DNA from: Cacajao melanocephalus
Taxonomy: Eukaryota > Chordata > Mammalia > Primates > Pitheciidae
Direction: 5' to 3'
NCBI GenBank assembly: GCA_963573385.1
Contig: CAUYLG010059075.1
Coordinates: forward strand, 36,996-100,995
Length of the DNA: 64,000 nucleotides
How positions within the stretch are numbered: position 1 is the stretch's first letter; every line of letters begins with the position of its first letter. Under the pieces are notes generated by a model that was not told the origin of the DNA, searched no databases, and worked only from the letters and a program-made list of their open reading frames with translations. The position numbers and the translations under genes were made by a program. Below, piece after piece: positions 1-13,005 of this stretch.

Positions 1-1718
1 TTCACTCAGTGCAGTATCTCAGATAAACTGGAAAAGTTTCACTGCCATATTAAGATAAAACACTTTAAGTGCATCTAAGGTAAATGCATTTGCTGCCTTG
101 CATCCAAATATTTGTCCTTATGTGGGTATAATTTTACATGATTTTGCATGTATATATCTTTCAAATGCCCACTGAGATATTCATTCGTAAAATAAGAAAT
201 ATAAGAAAAATTCATTATACAGAGAAATTTTTAACAGATTTATGTCATAAAGCATAACTATAAATTTAGAAAACAATTTTTTAAATATGAGAATTTATAT
301 GCATCATTTTGCTAAAATTCATGTATTGTAAAATAATCTTTTGATTCATCTTGAAAGCATGGGTGCATTCAAAGAGTAAGTAGCCTCTTCTGGAATCCTA
401 CAATAAAACTGCCACTAATAATGCTCATAATCATGTAACATAATAATGTATTTTCAATAGGGTGTTCCTGGCTCAATTCTAACTCATTTAACTTATTTAA
501 TATTCTTAGCAATGCTTTAAGATAGCTAAGAAAATTCATTTGGAGATGAGCAATATAATATCCCCAAGCTCACAATTGCTCTGTTATTTTGTTTTTCATC
601 AAATATTTTGTTAATATTGCCTATGTGCTAAAAGTATAATTATTAACAGATAAAATTTCTGTTTCTGGAGATCACAATTCTTTGGTTTCTTCTATAAACT
701 ATTTAATAAACAGCAATAACATTACCTTTCTGTGTTTTCGTAGAAAAGTATATACACTTAGTACTCATAAATCTTTACCTCATATTTTGAAAAAAGAAGG
801 GAGGCAAATTTGACTACTACAAATTTATTTAAGTTTGCAAAATTCTTGTGTTAGTACTTTCTGCATCAAAACAGGTTATTAATTAAATTGTAGTCTAACT
901 ACATAGTGTCTAAAGACACTAGCATCAAGTAGATGTTAACTTTGTGCTTTCTAAAGGAAATAAAACAATTTTCTCTAGCTTAAGGAATAATTTAAAGAAA
1001 ATATTAAAATATCCACTAAAAGTCTGTGATAATAATATCTACAGATATTCAGAGATTTTGTGTACAAGAAAAAAAAGATACGCAAAATCCTATGAGCCAA
1101 AGTGAGGTGATTAAGATGGCTATTATCTGGAAGTTTTAGATTTTGAATTCAGATAGCCAAGCATGCATTACCTGTTATCTTGTAAATCTCCAATTGCAGA
1201 TGTAATGCTCTGTGCTCACTTATCTGAATTCCAAATCAGACCCCTAAAATGGAATCTTTATACAAGATGCAGTATCTCGAGCATCAAAAAGTGGTGATAA
1301 GGTTTTTACAATAAAGCTTTGAGTTACTGTGATTCTGACTCCTTGGGCTAGAAGAGTAAGCAAGAAAAAGGACATAATGTTTCTAGGACATCTGAGATTA
1401 GTGTCTTTTATATACTTCATAAAAATAAATGTAAAGGATTTTCTTAAAAACTTGACCTTTTATCCAGACTTAAATGAACCTTTAAATTATATATATTATA
1501 TATAACATAAGAAATAAACATCATTTTGCTTTGTGACAGTCCTTATCTTTTCTAAATTAACTCTTTTCTAATTCAACTCTTCATACTTTTTCTACCCTAC
1601 CCTCCATATATTGTCTTTCCATACTGTCAAGTCACTATATCAATCCTTTGCATGCCTACATTTTAAGAAACAAGCTTTCTCCTTTCATTCTCTTCACTAA
1701 AATAATTTTCACCTATTG
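1..1718. other. Unassigned AT-rich DNA
   Basis: No coding region, RNA gene or clear young repeat is visible apart from a possible MIR relic at 470-590. The stretch is AT-rich with short A/T runs, and six-frame stops are dense. It may hold very old repeats that only a profile search would detect. Confidence 0.55.
470..590 (+). repeat. Possible MIR relic
   Basis: The order of short matches resembles the MIR core: an 'actcattta' block, then a 'gatgag' block and a 'ccaagctcaca' block that parallels the MIR 'ccaaggtcaca' motif. The match is weak and interrupted. Confidence 0.4.
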
Positions 1719-1733
1719 AGATTCATATTTTCT

Positions 1734-2124
<391 letters not shown>

Positions 2125-2154
2125 TAAGAGTGGGACTTCTTAACATGTCACAGC

Positions 2155-2362
2155 TGTGTTTAATAATTATAATAAAAATGACAAACACAAAGTACCTTTT
2201 ATGCTACACACACTTCCTAAGTGCTTAAAGCATGTGAACTAACTTAATAGTCACAAAAACTCTAAGAGAAGTACAATTACCATTCATGTTTCACAGCCTG
2301 GATTCAAACTCTGGCATTCTGATTTCAGAGTCCAAGATCATACCACTTCCACTGATACCCTT
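2155..2362 (+). repeat. MIR element, with internal deletion
   Basis: The matches follow MIR order: 'ctaagtgcttaaagcatgtg', then 'taatagtcacaaaaactct', then 'gattcaaactctggcattct', then 'gagtccaagatcatacca'. The core between 'acaattacc' and 'cctggattc' (the gagg-aaactgagg part) is missing, so the copy has an internal deletion. Confidence 0.75.
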
Positions 2363-3130
2363 TACTACCTTAATTCACTTAAAACTTTCATCAAGAACAA
2401 ACAACACTGGAGAAAAACTGTCACTGAAAGGGTCTCTCACAGTCCAACAAAATTCCAACCTGAATACTTTATTTGATTCAGTACAATAAATTTATCGGTT
2501 GATACCAACATATTGCCATGCATTTATTTCATGTGTCAAAATTCCAAAATAATGTGAATTGTTCTGTAGAATTCAGTGTGACTGAATTTTGCTCATTTAG
2601 GATTTACAACATGTCCAACCTGAGTGGCTAGCATCCTTGGAAGAAAAGAGATGAACTCCAAACTCATTTGTTTCTTTCATATATTTGGTATATGCTTGGC
2701 CTACATAAAAGAGAGGAAAAAAAGTCTTTTTAAACTGCAAGTTTAAGAAATCATAAAAAAAAAATGTGGGTGAGATATACCCCAATGATTAGAACAGGAG
2801 GTAAGGTCAAGGCCAGTAACAAATTTTGGGGACAGCAAAGAACAATACATCTCTTAGAGAACAAGTACAGTGTATTATCTATTTGCAACACTGAAATAGA
2901 AGTTCTTTCCAGGGCTTTGATTCATCTGAATTTTTAATTAACTTGAAACTTCAAAATTTTCAACTAAAAAAAGTTGGTGTGATAGTCTTTAAGTTATTAA
3001 AGAAATATTAATTTTCTTTAATAGTAACTTACAGAAATTAATATCTGTTATAGAGGACACATATACCAACCAATAGGGAATAACGGCCAGAGCAGCTAGA
3101 GCAGCCAGAGGAGCCTAACAACAGAGACAT
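2363..3130. other. Unassigned non-coding DNA
   Basis: Nothing recognisable is seen. The few short open frames lack homology that I recognise and are interrupted in all directions. Confidence 0.55.
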
Positions 3131-3142
3131 AAGTGCTAGCAT

Positions 3143-3435
3143 TTTTTTTTTTGTTTAATGGAATCTCACTTTGTGTCTCCCAGGCTGGAGTGCAGTGGTA
3201 AGATCTCAGCTCACTGCAACCTCTGCCTCCCAGGTTCAAACAATTCTCTGCCTCAGCATCCCAAGTAACTGGGATTAGAGGCGTCCACCACCAATCCTTG
3301 CTAATTATTGTATTTTTAGTAGAGACTGCGTTTCCCCATCTTGGCCAGGCTGGACTTGAACTCCTGGCCTTGTGATCCACCCACCTTGGCCTCCCAAAAT
3401 GCTGGGATTGCAGGCATGAGCCACCACGCTTGGCC
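3143..3435 (-). repeat. Alu, antisense
   Basis: A poly-T start is followed by both monomers in reverse complement. The flanking duplication is 'aagtgctagcat' (3131-3142) and 'aagtactagcat' (3436-3447), one mismatch. Confidence 0.97.
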
Positions 3436-3447
3436 AAGTACTAGCAT

Positions 3448-4530
3448 CTTAGACAACACCTATCCAAATATACCAGCTGAGAAAAACTGAGTTATTTTAG
3501 TGCATGAAGTGCAAGTATAAACTACTTCTTCTTAAACCGCAGAAGGAATTTGCAAATATCTAGCTGGGACAATGGGGGTAAAGTACATAATTAAGATAAA
3601 TTATTTAAAATTTAAAAAGTCGGCAAAAAATTACTGTGTGTCTTTTAAAGTTATTCCTGAGCATTAAAATTTAAAGCTAAAAGTTTTAGAAATGCAAAAG
3701 ATATCACCAAATGCTGTCCTGTAGGAAATTAAGCTTACTATCTAACTTAGAAATCTTATATTTAGCTTTTTTCTTTATTTTTTTGACTGGGTATATAAAT
3801 TGGTCTCCGTATTCTCCTTGGAACCAGCTTTTGTTATCTTGCTGATTTCCTCATTAAAGAGATAAAGAAATCTGCAACACATGACATATTTGTGAGTTAT
3901 GTTCTTAACTTTTTGCAAAGAATACTTTGACAACACATAGACTAATCCTATAACAAATGCTACTAACAAACACTACATTGCAATGTTTCACAGGTGAACA
4001 TCAAAAAATTTCAAGAAATCTTTGAGATGTCAGAAGCAAAAGCAGACTTTTTCTTATTAAAAAAGAAAGGGAAAGGAAAGCAAATTAATTGAGAAGAAGC
4101 TCAGAAGTCTAGAGATGTCAAGGTACATTTTCAAGCACCTAGCAAGAAATGTGTAGGTATCCTCAATGCCAGGCCTATGTCCTAATCTCAAATCACTGAG
4201 GTCTATCACCCTACTTGCACGTGGAATGTGCTTTTAACTGTTCTATCTCTGTCATGGTTATTATATACAAACCAAGCGTTCACATCTCATTGTCATAAAT
4301 GGCCAAACAAACAAGCAAATAAGCCTGTTCTTTAGTAACTGGGTCTATATTCTTTTTGCTCAATTGTTCTGTTATGCTTTGAAGGACAATGTTTAGTAGC
4401 ATTAGGGATGCAATCTTGCACCCAAGTCTTGTTGATGAGTATGCACTTATTTTTGCTTTTTTTTTCAGACTATTTGAAGTTTTATATAAACTTTACTACT
4501 GTTCTCTCTCTGTATTCTCATGTCCTTCAA
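3448..4530. other. Unassigned non-coding DNA
   Basis: AT-rich sequence with no recognisable repeat, RNA gene or coding region. Any reading frames are short and unsupported. Confidence 0.5.
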
Positions 4531-4545
4531 AAATATATTAAAACA

Positions 4546-4830
4546 GTAATCCCAGCACTTTGGGAGGCCAAGGAGGGTGAATCACCTGTCTGGAGTTCAA
4601 GATCAGCCTGGTTAACATGGTGAAATCCTGTCTCCACTAAAAGAATACAGGAAAATTAGCCAGGCGTGGTGGCACGTGCCTGTAATCCCAGCTACTTGGG
4701 AAGCTGAGGCTAGAGAATCTCTTGAACCAGAAAGGCGGAGGTTTCATTGAGCTGAGATAGCACCACTGCACTCCAGCCTGGGCAACAGGAGCAAAAACTC
4801 TGTTCACAGAAAGAAAAAAAAAAAGAAAAG
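4546..4830 (+). repeat. Alu, sense, slightly 5' truncated
   Basis: It starts inside the left monomer at 'gtaatcccagcactttggg' and ends with an A-rich tail. Target-site duplication: 'aaatatattaaaaca' (4531-4545) and 'aaatatactaaaaca' (4831-4845). The intact duplication shows that the missing first ~20 bp were lost at insertion, not by later deletion. Confidence 0.95.
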
Positions 4831-4845
4831 AAATATACTAAAACA

Positions 4846-5340
4846 TGGTACTTTCAATACGTCTTTTTAAGTATATATTCATGTAAGAAGCACAGCCTCT
4901 GAGAGTATGTAGTTTAAACATGATAAATTATTTGTCCAATCAAGGGTCTGTTTATCAGACGTAATCTCTGTGTACCTATGTTGATGTAAGTCATAAAGAA
5001 ATAATCAAGTCTGCTTTTCTCAGAAAGATATATTAGGAAAAAAACTCACAAAACCCCTAAAAATTTTATTGCCTGCTCAGTGTTACCTCTCACCTCAAAT
5101 AATAACCTTAAATGTGGCAAATATAACCAACAACAAATTCCACTGACCAGCCTGAGATATTCTCAACAGTCGGTTGACTGATACTGACTTTTACACTTTA
5201 AAACAGACTGTGAAAACACTGCTCTATGGGATCCTGTTCATATTACCTCTAATTTTGTTTTTATTGATTTATTTTCTTCTACTCTGCAACTTAAACTGGG
5301 ACTTTAAACCATATATATAGTATTCATATAAGATCTTTTT
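4846..5340. other. Unassigned non-coding DNA
   Basis: No gene or repeat recognised. Confidence 0.5.
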
Positions 5341-5354
5341 TTTTTTTAATTTCA

Positions 5355-5483
5355 GAGTCCATGCCTAAGTTTCAGAGAGATTGAGAAGTCTAAAGTTAGA
5401 AAGTTATGATGTGATTGAGATTGAACTTAAACAAGACAGCTTGAACACCCAACCAACACCATAACTATCTGCTAAAATGCCCT
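5355..5483 (+). repeat. Probable MIR 3' part
   Basis: The order of motifs resembles the second half of MIR: a 'cagagagattgagaag' block, then 'gattgaacttaaac', then 'cacccaaccaacaccataac' and a final 'ctgctaaaatgcc'. Divergence is high. Confidence 0.5.
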
Positions 5484-5582
5484 TTGTTCGCTCAATGACA
5501 ACTTTATGTTAAATAAATAATATAATGATATATATTTGGAATAAAATATTAGATAAACTACTGGCTTAGATGAAAGCATATT

Positions 5583-6880
5583 GCAGTTGGTCCTTCATAC
5601 ATGCAGGCAGTTGGTTCCCAGACCCCTGAAATATATAAAAATCCATGCAATACACAAGTTCTACAGTCAGTCCTGTAGAACTATCATATAAGGAAAGATG
5701 GCTCTTATGGACAAAGATTTTATGATGCCAAAATCAATCTCAACAAAAGCAAAAATTGGCAAATGAGATTGAATGAAATGAGCTTCTGCACAGTAAAATA
5801 AACTATAAACAGAATAAACAGACAACTTACAGAATGGGAGAAAATTTTTGCAAACTATGCATCTGACAAAGGTCTAATATCTAGCATCTGTAAGACACAA
5901 GAAAAAACCAAGCAACTTTTTAAAAAGGGGGTAAGTGACGCTTTTCAAAAGAAGACATACATGCGGCCAACAATCATATGAAAAAAAGCTCAACATCACT
6001 GATAAAAACCACAGTGAGAACCATCTCACACCAGTCAGAATGGCTACTATAAAAAGTAAAAAAACAACAGGTTTTGGACAGTGTGTGGAGAAAAAGGAAC
6101 ACTCATACAGTATTGGCAGGAGTGTAAATTAGTTCAACCGTTGTGGAAGACAGTGTGGCAATTCCTCAAACACCTAAAGATAGAACTACCATTCAACCCA
6201 GCAATCTCAATACTGGGTATATACCATAATGAATATAAATAGTTCTATTATAAATATACATGCATGTCTATATTCATTGCAGCACTATTCACAATGCAAA
6301 AATATGGAATCAACCTAAATGCCCATCAGTGATAGACTAGATTTTAAAAATGTGGTATACATACACCATGAAATACTATGCAGCCATAAAAAAGAATGAT
6401 ATCATGTTGTTGGCACAGACATGGATGAAGCTGGAGGCCATCGTCCTCAGCAAACTAATACAGGAAGAGAAAGCCAAATACTGCATGTTCCCACTTATAA
6501 GTGGGAGTTAAATGATGAGAACACATGGACGCATAAAGAAGAAACAACACACACTGGGGCCTATCAGAGGGTGAAGGAGGGTGGGAGAAGGGAGAGGATT
6601 GGAAAAATAACTAATGGGTACTAGGCTTAAAACCTGGGTGATGAAAGAATCTGTACAACAAACTCCCATGATGCACGTTACCTATGTAACAAACTTGCAT
6701 ATGTACCACTGAACTGAAAATAAAATTTAAAAACATTAAAAGAAAAGTTGGCTCTCCATATCTGGAAGTTTCACATCCTTCGAATACTCTATTTTCTGTC
6801 CATCTTTTGTTAAAAAAAAAAAATCCACATTTAAGTGGATCCACGCAATTCAAAGCTACGTTGTTCAAGGTTCCAATGGA
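5583..6880. mobile_element. Tigger/MER2-type DNA transposon relic, split by L1
   Basis: The left part (5583-5705) carries 'cagttggtccttcatacatg' and 'ggttcccagacccctg', and the right part (6751-6880) carries 'tccacatttaagtggatcca' and 'gttgttcaagg'. These match the ends and interior of the abundant short Tigger-like (MER2-type) elements. The two parts join if the 1.0-kb L1 between them and one copy of its target duplication are removed. No transposase is encoded. The exact subfamily is uncertain. Confidence 0.7.
5706..6740 (+). mobile_element. L1 3' fragment, 5' truncated, sense
   Basis: This is the C-terminal part of L1 ORF2 plus the 3'UTR and an A-rich tail. Landmarks in order are 'gagcttctgcacagtaaaat', 'ctcacaccagtcagaatggc', 'atgcagccataaaaaagaat' and 'atggatgaagctggaggcca'. 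Frameshifts and stops break the frame throughout. It lies inside a Tigger-like element and is flanked by an imperfect 15-bp duplication, 5691-5705 and 6741-6755 (13 of 15 match). Divergence suggests an L1P/L1MA age. Confidence 0.93.
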
Positions 6881-7924
6881 CTTGCAAGCCCTGAATATTC
6901 ACAAGTTTGCTTTCATTGTGTAATATAAGTAGAATTCAAGGAAAAGTCTGTTGATGTTTTATATTTCCTATTTATAATGGCATTTTTTCTTTAATTTAAG
7001 GATTTAATTTAGAAACATCTTGATGAAGAGAAACACAGATTGAATTACATACTGTAACTCGGTTTAGACATATTTCAAGTCAAAATTTTTAAATGATAAT
7101 TAAGATGACTTAGTTTGTATGCTTTAGTTTTATTTCAGTATACAGGGCCTAATGTTTTTAGTATTTCTAAAATAGAAAGAAAAAAACTGAAAGGCAAGAG
7201 AGAGTTCATGATTCTCCGAGCCAAGCCACAGTGAAGAATTACTAATTATAAGTGCATAGCCATTTCACAAACGCCCATATAAGAAAACAGTATATGATTC
7301 ATAATAGCCCATAAAAATGAAATTAAACAAACATTCTTGTGTGGACAGAAAATCATAATTTTGGTTAGTGGAAATAATATAAATATACTATGCGTAATAT
7401 TGAAATAGCAATAGGGCATGCCCGAAAAAGCAAATTTTCTCTGATTAATGGTTGGACAATTTTTCTAATTATTGAATTATGTACTTGTTTATATAAAATG
7501 TTATAATTTATGCTCAATTATGAGCATTAAATAATTTCTGTATGTTCTAAGTGATTGAATGATCACCATATTTTACAGATTTTTTGCTGTGATTTCATAA
7601 TTGCCATGTTTGTAAAATGTACAGGTAAGAAATTATCTAGATAAATGACACATATAATACAATTATATATACTTATTATTTAAATGGTGATATATAATGC
7701 CAACAAAGAGGATATGAGCAGAATAGTATTTCATTTTTATTAACTAGAAATATCACAATTTGACATACTACTCTAAGCAAGAATCACACTTTTGTTCCTC
7801 ATACGTCAAAGAAGGCATTTTATAATTTGAGTAACCCCAGTGCTACTTGAATAAAAAATGATGTAGGAAATAAAAGACACTTCACACAGAAATTAAAGAA
7901 TTTCAGAACAACAGAACTTGTAAA
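6881..7924. other. Unassigned AT-rich DNA
   Basis: No recognisable repeat or gene. Very AT-rich, with short mononucleotide runs. Confidence 0.5.
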
Positions 7925-8040
7925 TAATATCTAATAGAAGCCTTTTAGTATGTGGATGAGGGAACTGACTCCGTGAGACTGTGTGGCTAACTAGACAATT
8001 TATCTGTATATCGGCAGAGCCATAATTGAATGGAAGCATT
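7925..8040 (+). repeat. Probable MIR relic
   Basis: 'tggatgagggaactgactcc' parallels the MIR 'gatgaggaaactgaggc' core. 'ggcagagccataattgaatg' parallels its 'ggcagagccgggattcgaa' block at the right spacing. Confidence 0.6.
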
Positions 8041-9080
8041 TTTATTCTGAAATTTTATCAAAATATAATTATCATTTATATGTCTTATCCATATGAAAGG
8101 TATGAATTAATACATTAAAGGATAAATCTTATTGATGCACTTAACAAATGTATACATATACCTTAAATGGTTTCCTCTATCTAGCTAATTTAAAAGTTGA
8201 TATTTTCCATTATACTATTAATTTTTAAGATAGCTTTTTATTGTTTATTCCTCTATTTTGAACTGTGGATTTATATTTGCAAACAAAATTCAGGATTACC
8301 TATAACATGATTTTAAATTTCTAGTGGGTGCTAGTGGAAAGTCATGGAATTCTTTTGTTAAATCTGTTTAAGTGAAATAATCATGTCATATGACCTTCTT
8401 GTTTTTGAAACCTGGGTTCCAAGGAAAATTCAAAGATTGGAACTAACTAGCTAAAACTCAAACTAAACTAAGAATACTTTAACCATAACTTAGTAGTCAT
8501 TTTTTTTTTTGTCATGATGTCTTACTAAAATCAAACATCACTGAGCGTGGTGATTTATTCATTCTTTTGTCCAATGCAGTCATTTATTCAACCATCAAGT
8601 TTTTCTTGAGTGCATATGATGATCCTGGCATTGTTCTAAACCATGGGATATATAGGACAGTTTTTCTGACTTTCACAACCTACATTTCACTAGGATGAAT
8701 AAGTGATATACAGAAAAAATTAATCAAATATATTATAATAGACATATATAATGACACATATACAAGCATATATTAAAGTGCAAAGGTAATTCCTTTGGAT
8801 AATGTAGTGCCTGAGTTGATTCCTTTACAAAAATGTGGACCTGAAAATGCATCAAGTTAAATGATAGTTACTGCATGGGAGTTGATGAAGATCACATACC
8901 AAGGATTTCAGAAATCAGAGAGCATGCTGTGGTGCAGGATGTGGCCTAAAGATATAAACTTAGAAATATGAAGAGTTTAAAGACTGTGACGTTGAATGGC
9001 AGATCCAATATACATCTAATATGAGTTTCTAAAGAAGTCAATTTTTACAAATAAGGAAAGCCAGTATACAAAAAAGATCA
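8041..9080. other. Unassigned non-coding DNA
   Basis: Apart from the possible ancient repeat at 8572-8700, nothing is recognised. AT-rich and frame-poor. Confidence 0.5.
8572..8700 (+). repeat. Possible ancient interspersed repeat
   Basis: 'catttattcaaccatcaag' followed by 'ttgagtgcatatgatgatcc', 'ggcattgttcta' and 'gggatatatagg' follows the order of the common old mammalian repeat with the 'attgagtgcctactatgtgcc' signature. A similar order occurs at 39866-39965. Family not assigned. Confidence 0.35.
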
Positions 9081-9082
9081 TA

Positions 9083-9655
9083 GTAAGCAGAATAATGATA
9101 TCCCAAAGATGTTCACATTGTACTCCCTGGAACCTGTGACTAGTTACCTCATATGGCAAAAGAAACGTTGTAGATATGATTACAGATGCAGAAGTTGAAA
9201 TGATAAAAACATCCTAGATTATCATAGTAGTTACAGTCTAATGACAAGTCTTTAAAACCAGAAAACCTTTGCCAACCATGCTTAGAGGAGATGTAATGAC
9301 AGAGAAAAGTTGAGAGAGAGACGCTACATTATAAAGACTTGACCTGCCCTTGCTGGCACTGAAGATGGAGAAAGGAGGCTACAAACCAAGGTAGGCAGAT
9401 GCCTCTAAAAACTAAAGAATATTCCATGAGTTTACAAACAGCAAGAAAATGGGAAACATGATTCTTCAGTTCCCAGTAACTAAATTCTACCAGCAACCCT
9501 AAATGAAGTAATGACTGCACAGAGCCTCCAGAAAGGAAAGGAGCTCTACCAACATTTTGATTTTCAGCAATGTCAGACTTCTGACCCACAGAATTGTAAG
9601 ATAATATATTTGTGCTTCTTTAACTCATGAAATATATGGTAATTTGTTATGGCAA
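9083..9655 (+). repeat. MLT1-type MaLR LTR, sense
   Basis: It begins 'aagcagaataatgatatccc', continues with 'ctggaacctgtgac' and 'catatggcaaaag', has the mid-LTR 'gaagatggagaaaggaggct', and closes with 'cagacttctgacccacagaa', 'ttgtaagataata' and 'ggtaatttgttatggcaaca'. This order is that of the MLT1C-like group. It is a solo LTR with no internal retroviral sequence. Confidence 0.8.
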
Positions 9656-9659
9656 CAAT

Positions 9660-10644
9660 AAAAACAAATACAAAATAAATATCCCAAAACTAAGTCATAG
9701 TGTACCTAAGCAAATGCTTATATGGCATAAAGTTGTAAAGCAAGAATTTATTCCAGAAACTCCCAAAGCAGGGTTCTTTATCTTAATAATTTACACTACA
9801 GTAGTAACTACATCCCTGAAGAGTATACATTGCTTTTTTATAGCTAAAAATAATTTTCAAATCTTATCTACAACTGTATCTCCCATGAAAACCTCAATGC
9901 AAAAATTGTAAAAAGCTGCACTTTTTCTAGAAAAAAATAATAGATATATAATTAAAATACTTTTAAATACCAAATATAAAAATATATTTTCTAAAAGATA
10001 ATGTTTGGAAAAGTAGTGATCAAAGTTATAATTACATATAATTCATGATTTATTAGAAGTGTTTACCACCGAGGGACCTTACTTGACAAAAGACAGACCA
10101 CTCTGCTTTTAAAAAATAAAAGTTATAATATTGGTATTAAATAATTTTAATACATAGTTGGGTACAAAACACACTTGAATTCTCTCCAAGCCAGAATTGA
10201 AATAAGAAATTAAGTAAAAGGCTCAATTAGCCTTTTAAGACCTCCAAGTTGTTCTATTAATATCCACAAGGGATAGTCTTTGGCTTTGGGGCTAACATAA
10301 GGCAGGGCACTTTTATCATCTCCATTTATGTATAAAGTTAGTAAACTAAAATTTTTGATCCTAAAATATCTCCACATCAGTAAAATAACACTAAAAATCA
10401 TCTTTCCAACTGTCCAGAGAATTACAATAAATTATACTGTGTCTTACATATAGGGCTTAAGTAAAAGGTGATATTCAGTAGTGGCTATGAATTATGTATT
10501 TGTATGTTCTTGAATAGCTCAAGCTGAAAAATATTCTTAAAGTGATCCCAGATAAGAAATATTTCTAAAATGTCGATTAGAAGCAATTTATACAACTAAT
10601 TACTGTAATTTCTATATCCCACGACCCAATTAAGTAATCTTTAG
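9660..10644. other. Unassigned AT-rich DNA
   Basis: Two short open frames (9627-9911 + and 10210-10401 -) have no features I recognise. No repeat signature is visible. Confidence 0.5.
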
Positions 10645-12185
10645 CTGTGTTCATTTAAAAAAAAATAGAATTTACTTTTTAGAGAAGTTCCAGGTTCACA
10701 GAAAAATTGAGCAGAAAGTATAGAGTTCCCATATACCTCCTATGCCCACATATGCACAAGTGCTACAACTATCAACTACCTGCACGAGTGCTACATTTAT
10801 TAAAATTGATGAACCCACATTGGCAACTTATTAGCACCCAAAGTTCACAGTTTTTATCGAATTTTACACTTAAAATTTTACATTTTATGGCTCTTAACAA
10901 ATGTCTCAAGACACGGATCTGCTATTATATTATTATATGGAATAGTTTCATTATCTTAAAAATCCTCTCTTCTCTGCTCATTTATCCTTCTTTCTTCCCA
11001 GCGCCTGGAGACCATTGTTCTTTTAATTGTCTCCGTAGTTTTGTCATTTTCAGAATGCCATGTAATTGGAATTGTATAGTGTATAGTCTTTCTGTGTTGA
11101 CTTTTTTCACTTAGTAACATGCATTTAAGATTCCTCTATGTCTTTTCATGACTAGATAGCTCATTCATTTTTAGCAAGGAATAATATTAAATTGTCTGGA
11201 TGTTACCATAGTCTATCCATTTTGTTTAATGAAGGGAATCTTGGTTGCTTCCCAGTTTGGGCAATTATGACTAAGCAGCTGTTAATATAAACATCCTTGT
11301 ACGAGTTATTGTGTGGACATAAGTTTATAAATTTGTGGGTAAAAACCAAGGATCAGGATTGCTGGTTCATTTGGTAAGAGTATATTTAGGTTTTGTATGA
11401 ATTCTTTCAACTGTTTCTAAAGTGCATGTATCAATTTGTGTTTCCATCAGCAAAGAATTAGAGATTCTGTTGCTTCACATACTTCTTAGCATTTGTTGTT
11501 GTTTTCAGTGTATTGGATTTTAGTCATACAAATAAATGTGTAGTGGAATCTCATTGTTTGGATTTGCAATTCCCTAATGGCAAATAATATTGAATATCTT
11601 TCGTATATTTATATGCCATCTGCATTTTTTTTTTGGTAAAGTGTCTGTTCAGATTGTTTGCTCATTTCTTAATCAGATTGTTTGTTTTCTTCTTATTGAG
11701 ATTTAAGAGTTCTTTATATTTTTGGAATAACAGTTCTTTATCAGATGTGTTTGAAATATTTTATCCCACTATGTAGTTGTTTTCTCTCTTTTAATAATGC
11801 CTTTAACAGAGCAGAAATTTTTAATTTTAATGAAGTCTACCTTATCAATTTTTTTCATAGATCATGACTTTGCTGTTGTCATCAAAGTTTAAAAAACTAA
11901 AAACCAAACCCAAGTTTACCTGAATTTCTCCTAGGTTATCTTCCAGATTTTTAAAGTTTAGCACATTACATTTTGGTCTCCGATCCATTTCGTAGGCAGA
12001 ATAAGGTCTGTGTCTATATTCATTTTTTTGCATGTGGATGACTTTATTCCAGCACCATTTTGTGAAAAGATTATTTTTTCCATCATTGTATTGCTTCTGC
12101 TTTTTGTCAAAGATCAGTTGACTATATTTTTGTGATTCTATTTCTTGGCTATTTATTCTGGTCCATTGGTTTGTTTGTCTATTCC

Positions 12186-12535
12186 TTTTTTTTTTTTTTT
12201 TTTTTTTGAGATTAATCTTGCTCTGTCGCCAAGGTTGGAGTGCAATTGCATGATCATGACTCACTGCAACCTCTGCTTCCTGGGTTCAAGCAATTCTCTT
12301 GCCTCAGCCTCTCAAGTAGCTAGAACTAGAGGCACACACCACCATGCCCGACTACGTTTTGTGATTTTAGTACACATGGGGTTTTACCATGTTGGTCTGG
12401 CTAATTTTTGTATTTTTAGTATAGATGTGGTTTCACCATGTTGGCCAGGCTGGTCTTGCCCTCCTGACCTCAGGTGATTTGCCCACCTCAGCTTCCCAAA
12501 TTTCTAGAATTACAGGTATGAGCCACCATTCCTGG
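12186..12535 (-). repeat. Alu, antisense, with internal 49-bp duplication
   Basis: A poly-T tract of about 22 nt begins the element. It is longer than a normal Alu because one 49-bp block is present twice (12352-12449). The insertion interrupts L1M sequence, and the flanks share 'tttgtctattc' on both sides as target duplication. Confidence 0.95.
12352..12449 (-). repeat. 49-bp tandem duplication inside Alu
   Basis: Unit 1 (12352-12400) ends 'taccatgttggtctgg'; unit 2 (12401-12449) ends 'caccatgttggccagg'. Both cover the Alu segment from 'ctaattttt' to 'ggccagg' in antisense. Unit 2 is closer to the Alu consensus, so unit 1 has diverged more. Confidence 0.85.
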
Positions 12536-13005
12536 ACTATTTGTCTATTCTTTAGTCAGTATCACACTGTCTTGAATACAATAGCTTTAAAAGCAGACTT
12601 GAAATCAGGTAGTGTCAGCTATCTGATTTTATTTGGCTAGTTCAATATCGTGTCCACTATTCTGAGATTTTTGCATCTTTATATAAACTGTATAATCAGT
12701 TTGTTGATATCCACAAATAACATTCTGTGATTTTGATTGGAATTAAATTGAATATGTAGATAAAATTGGAAAGAACTGACAGAGTGACAATATTGTCATG
12801 AACATAGACTAGTCCTTCATTTATTTTATTCAGTTATTCTTCAATTTTTTTCTCATTAGAATTTAGTAGATTTTCTAATACAAAGCTTGTACATATTTTG
12901 GGGATGTTTTATCTAAATATTTTACTTTGGAGATGCTAATATAAATAATATTGTGATTTTAATTTTGAATTCCAATTTCCCATTGCTAGGATACCAATAC
13001 ATTTA

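Larger units (their letters stand above)
10645..13005 (-). mobile_element. L1M (old LINE-1), antisense, 3'UTR into ORF2
   Basis: Read left to right this is the reverse complement of an old L1. The 3'UTR comes first ('ccaggttcacagaaaaattg', 'ggcaattatgactaagcagc'), then the ORF2 C-terminal half ('cagttctttatcagatgtgt', 'aatgaagtctaccttatcaa', 'gtcaaagatcagttgactat', 'tcacactgtcttgaatacaa'). The ORF2 frame is destroyed. It is interrupted by an Alu at 12186-12535 and ends near 13005 within ORF2, so it is 5' truncated. The 135-residue open frame at 10707-11114 is a chance frame in this element. Confidence 0.9.

Noticed and set aside
10707..11114. 135-residue open frame, the second longest in the window
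   Set aside because: It lies wholly in antisense L1M 3'UTR sequence and has no coding signature.
11845..12264. 139-residue minus-strand frame, the longest in the window
   Set aside because: It runs through L1M ORF2 relic and into an Alu poly-A (lysine run), so it is a chimeric chance frame.
12145..12640. Open frames of 71-110 residues on the plus strand
   Set aside because: They translate antisense Alu; the usual Alu peptide phrases (for example '[10 protein letters not shown]') identify them.
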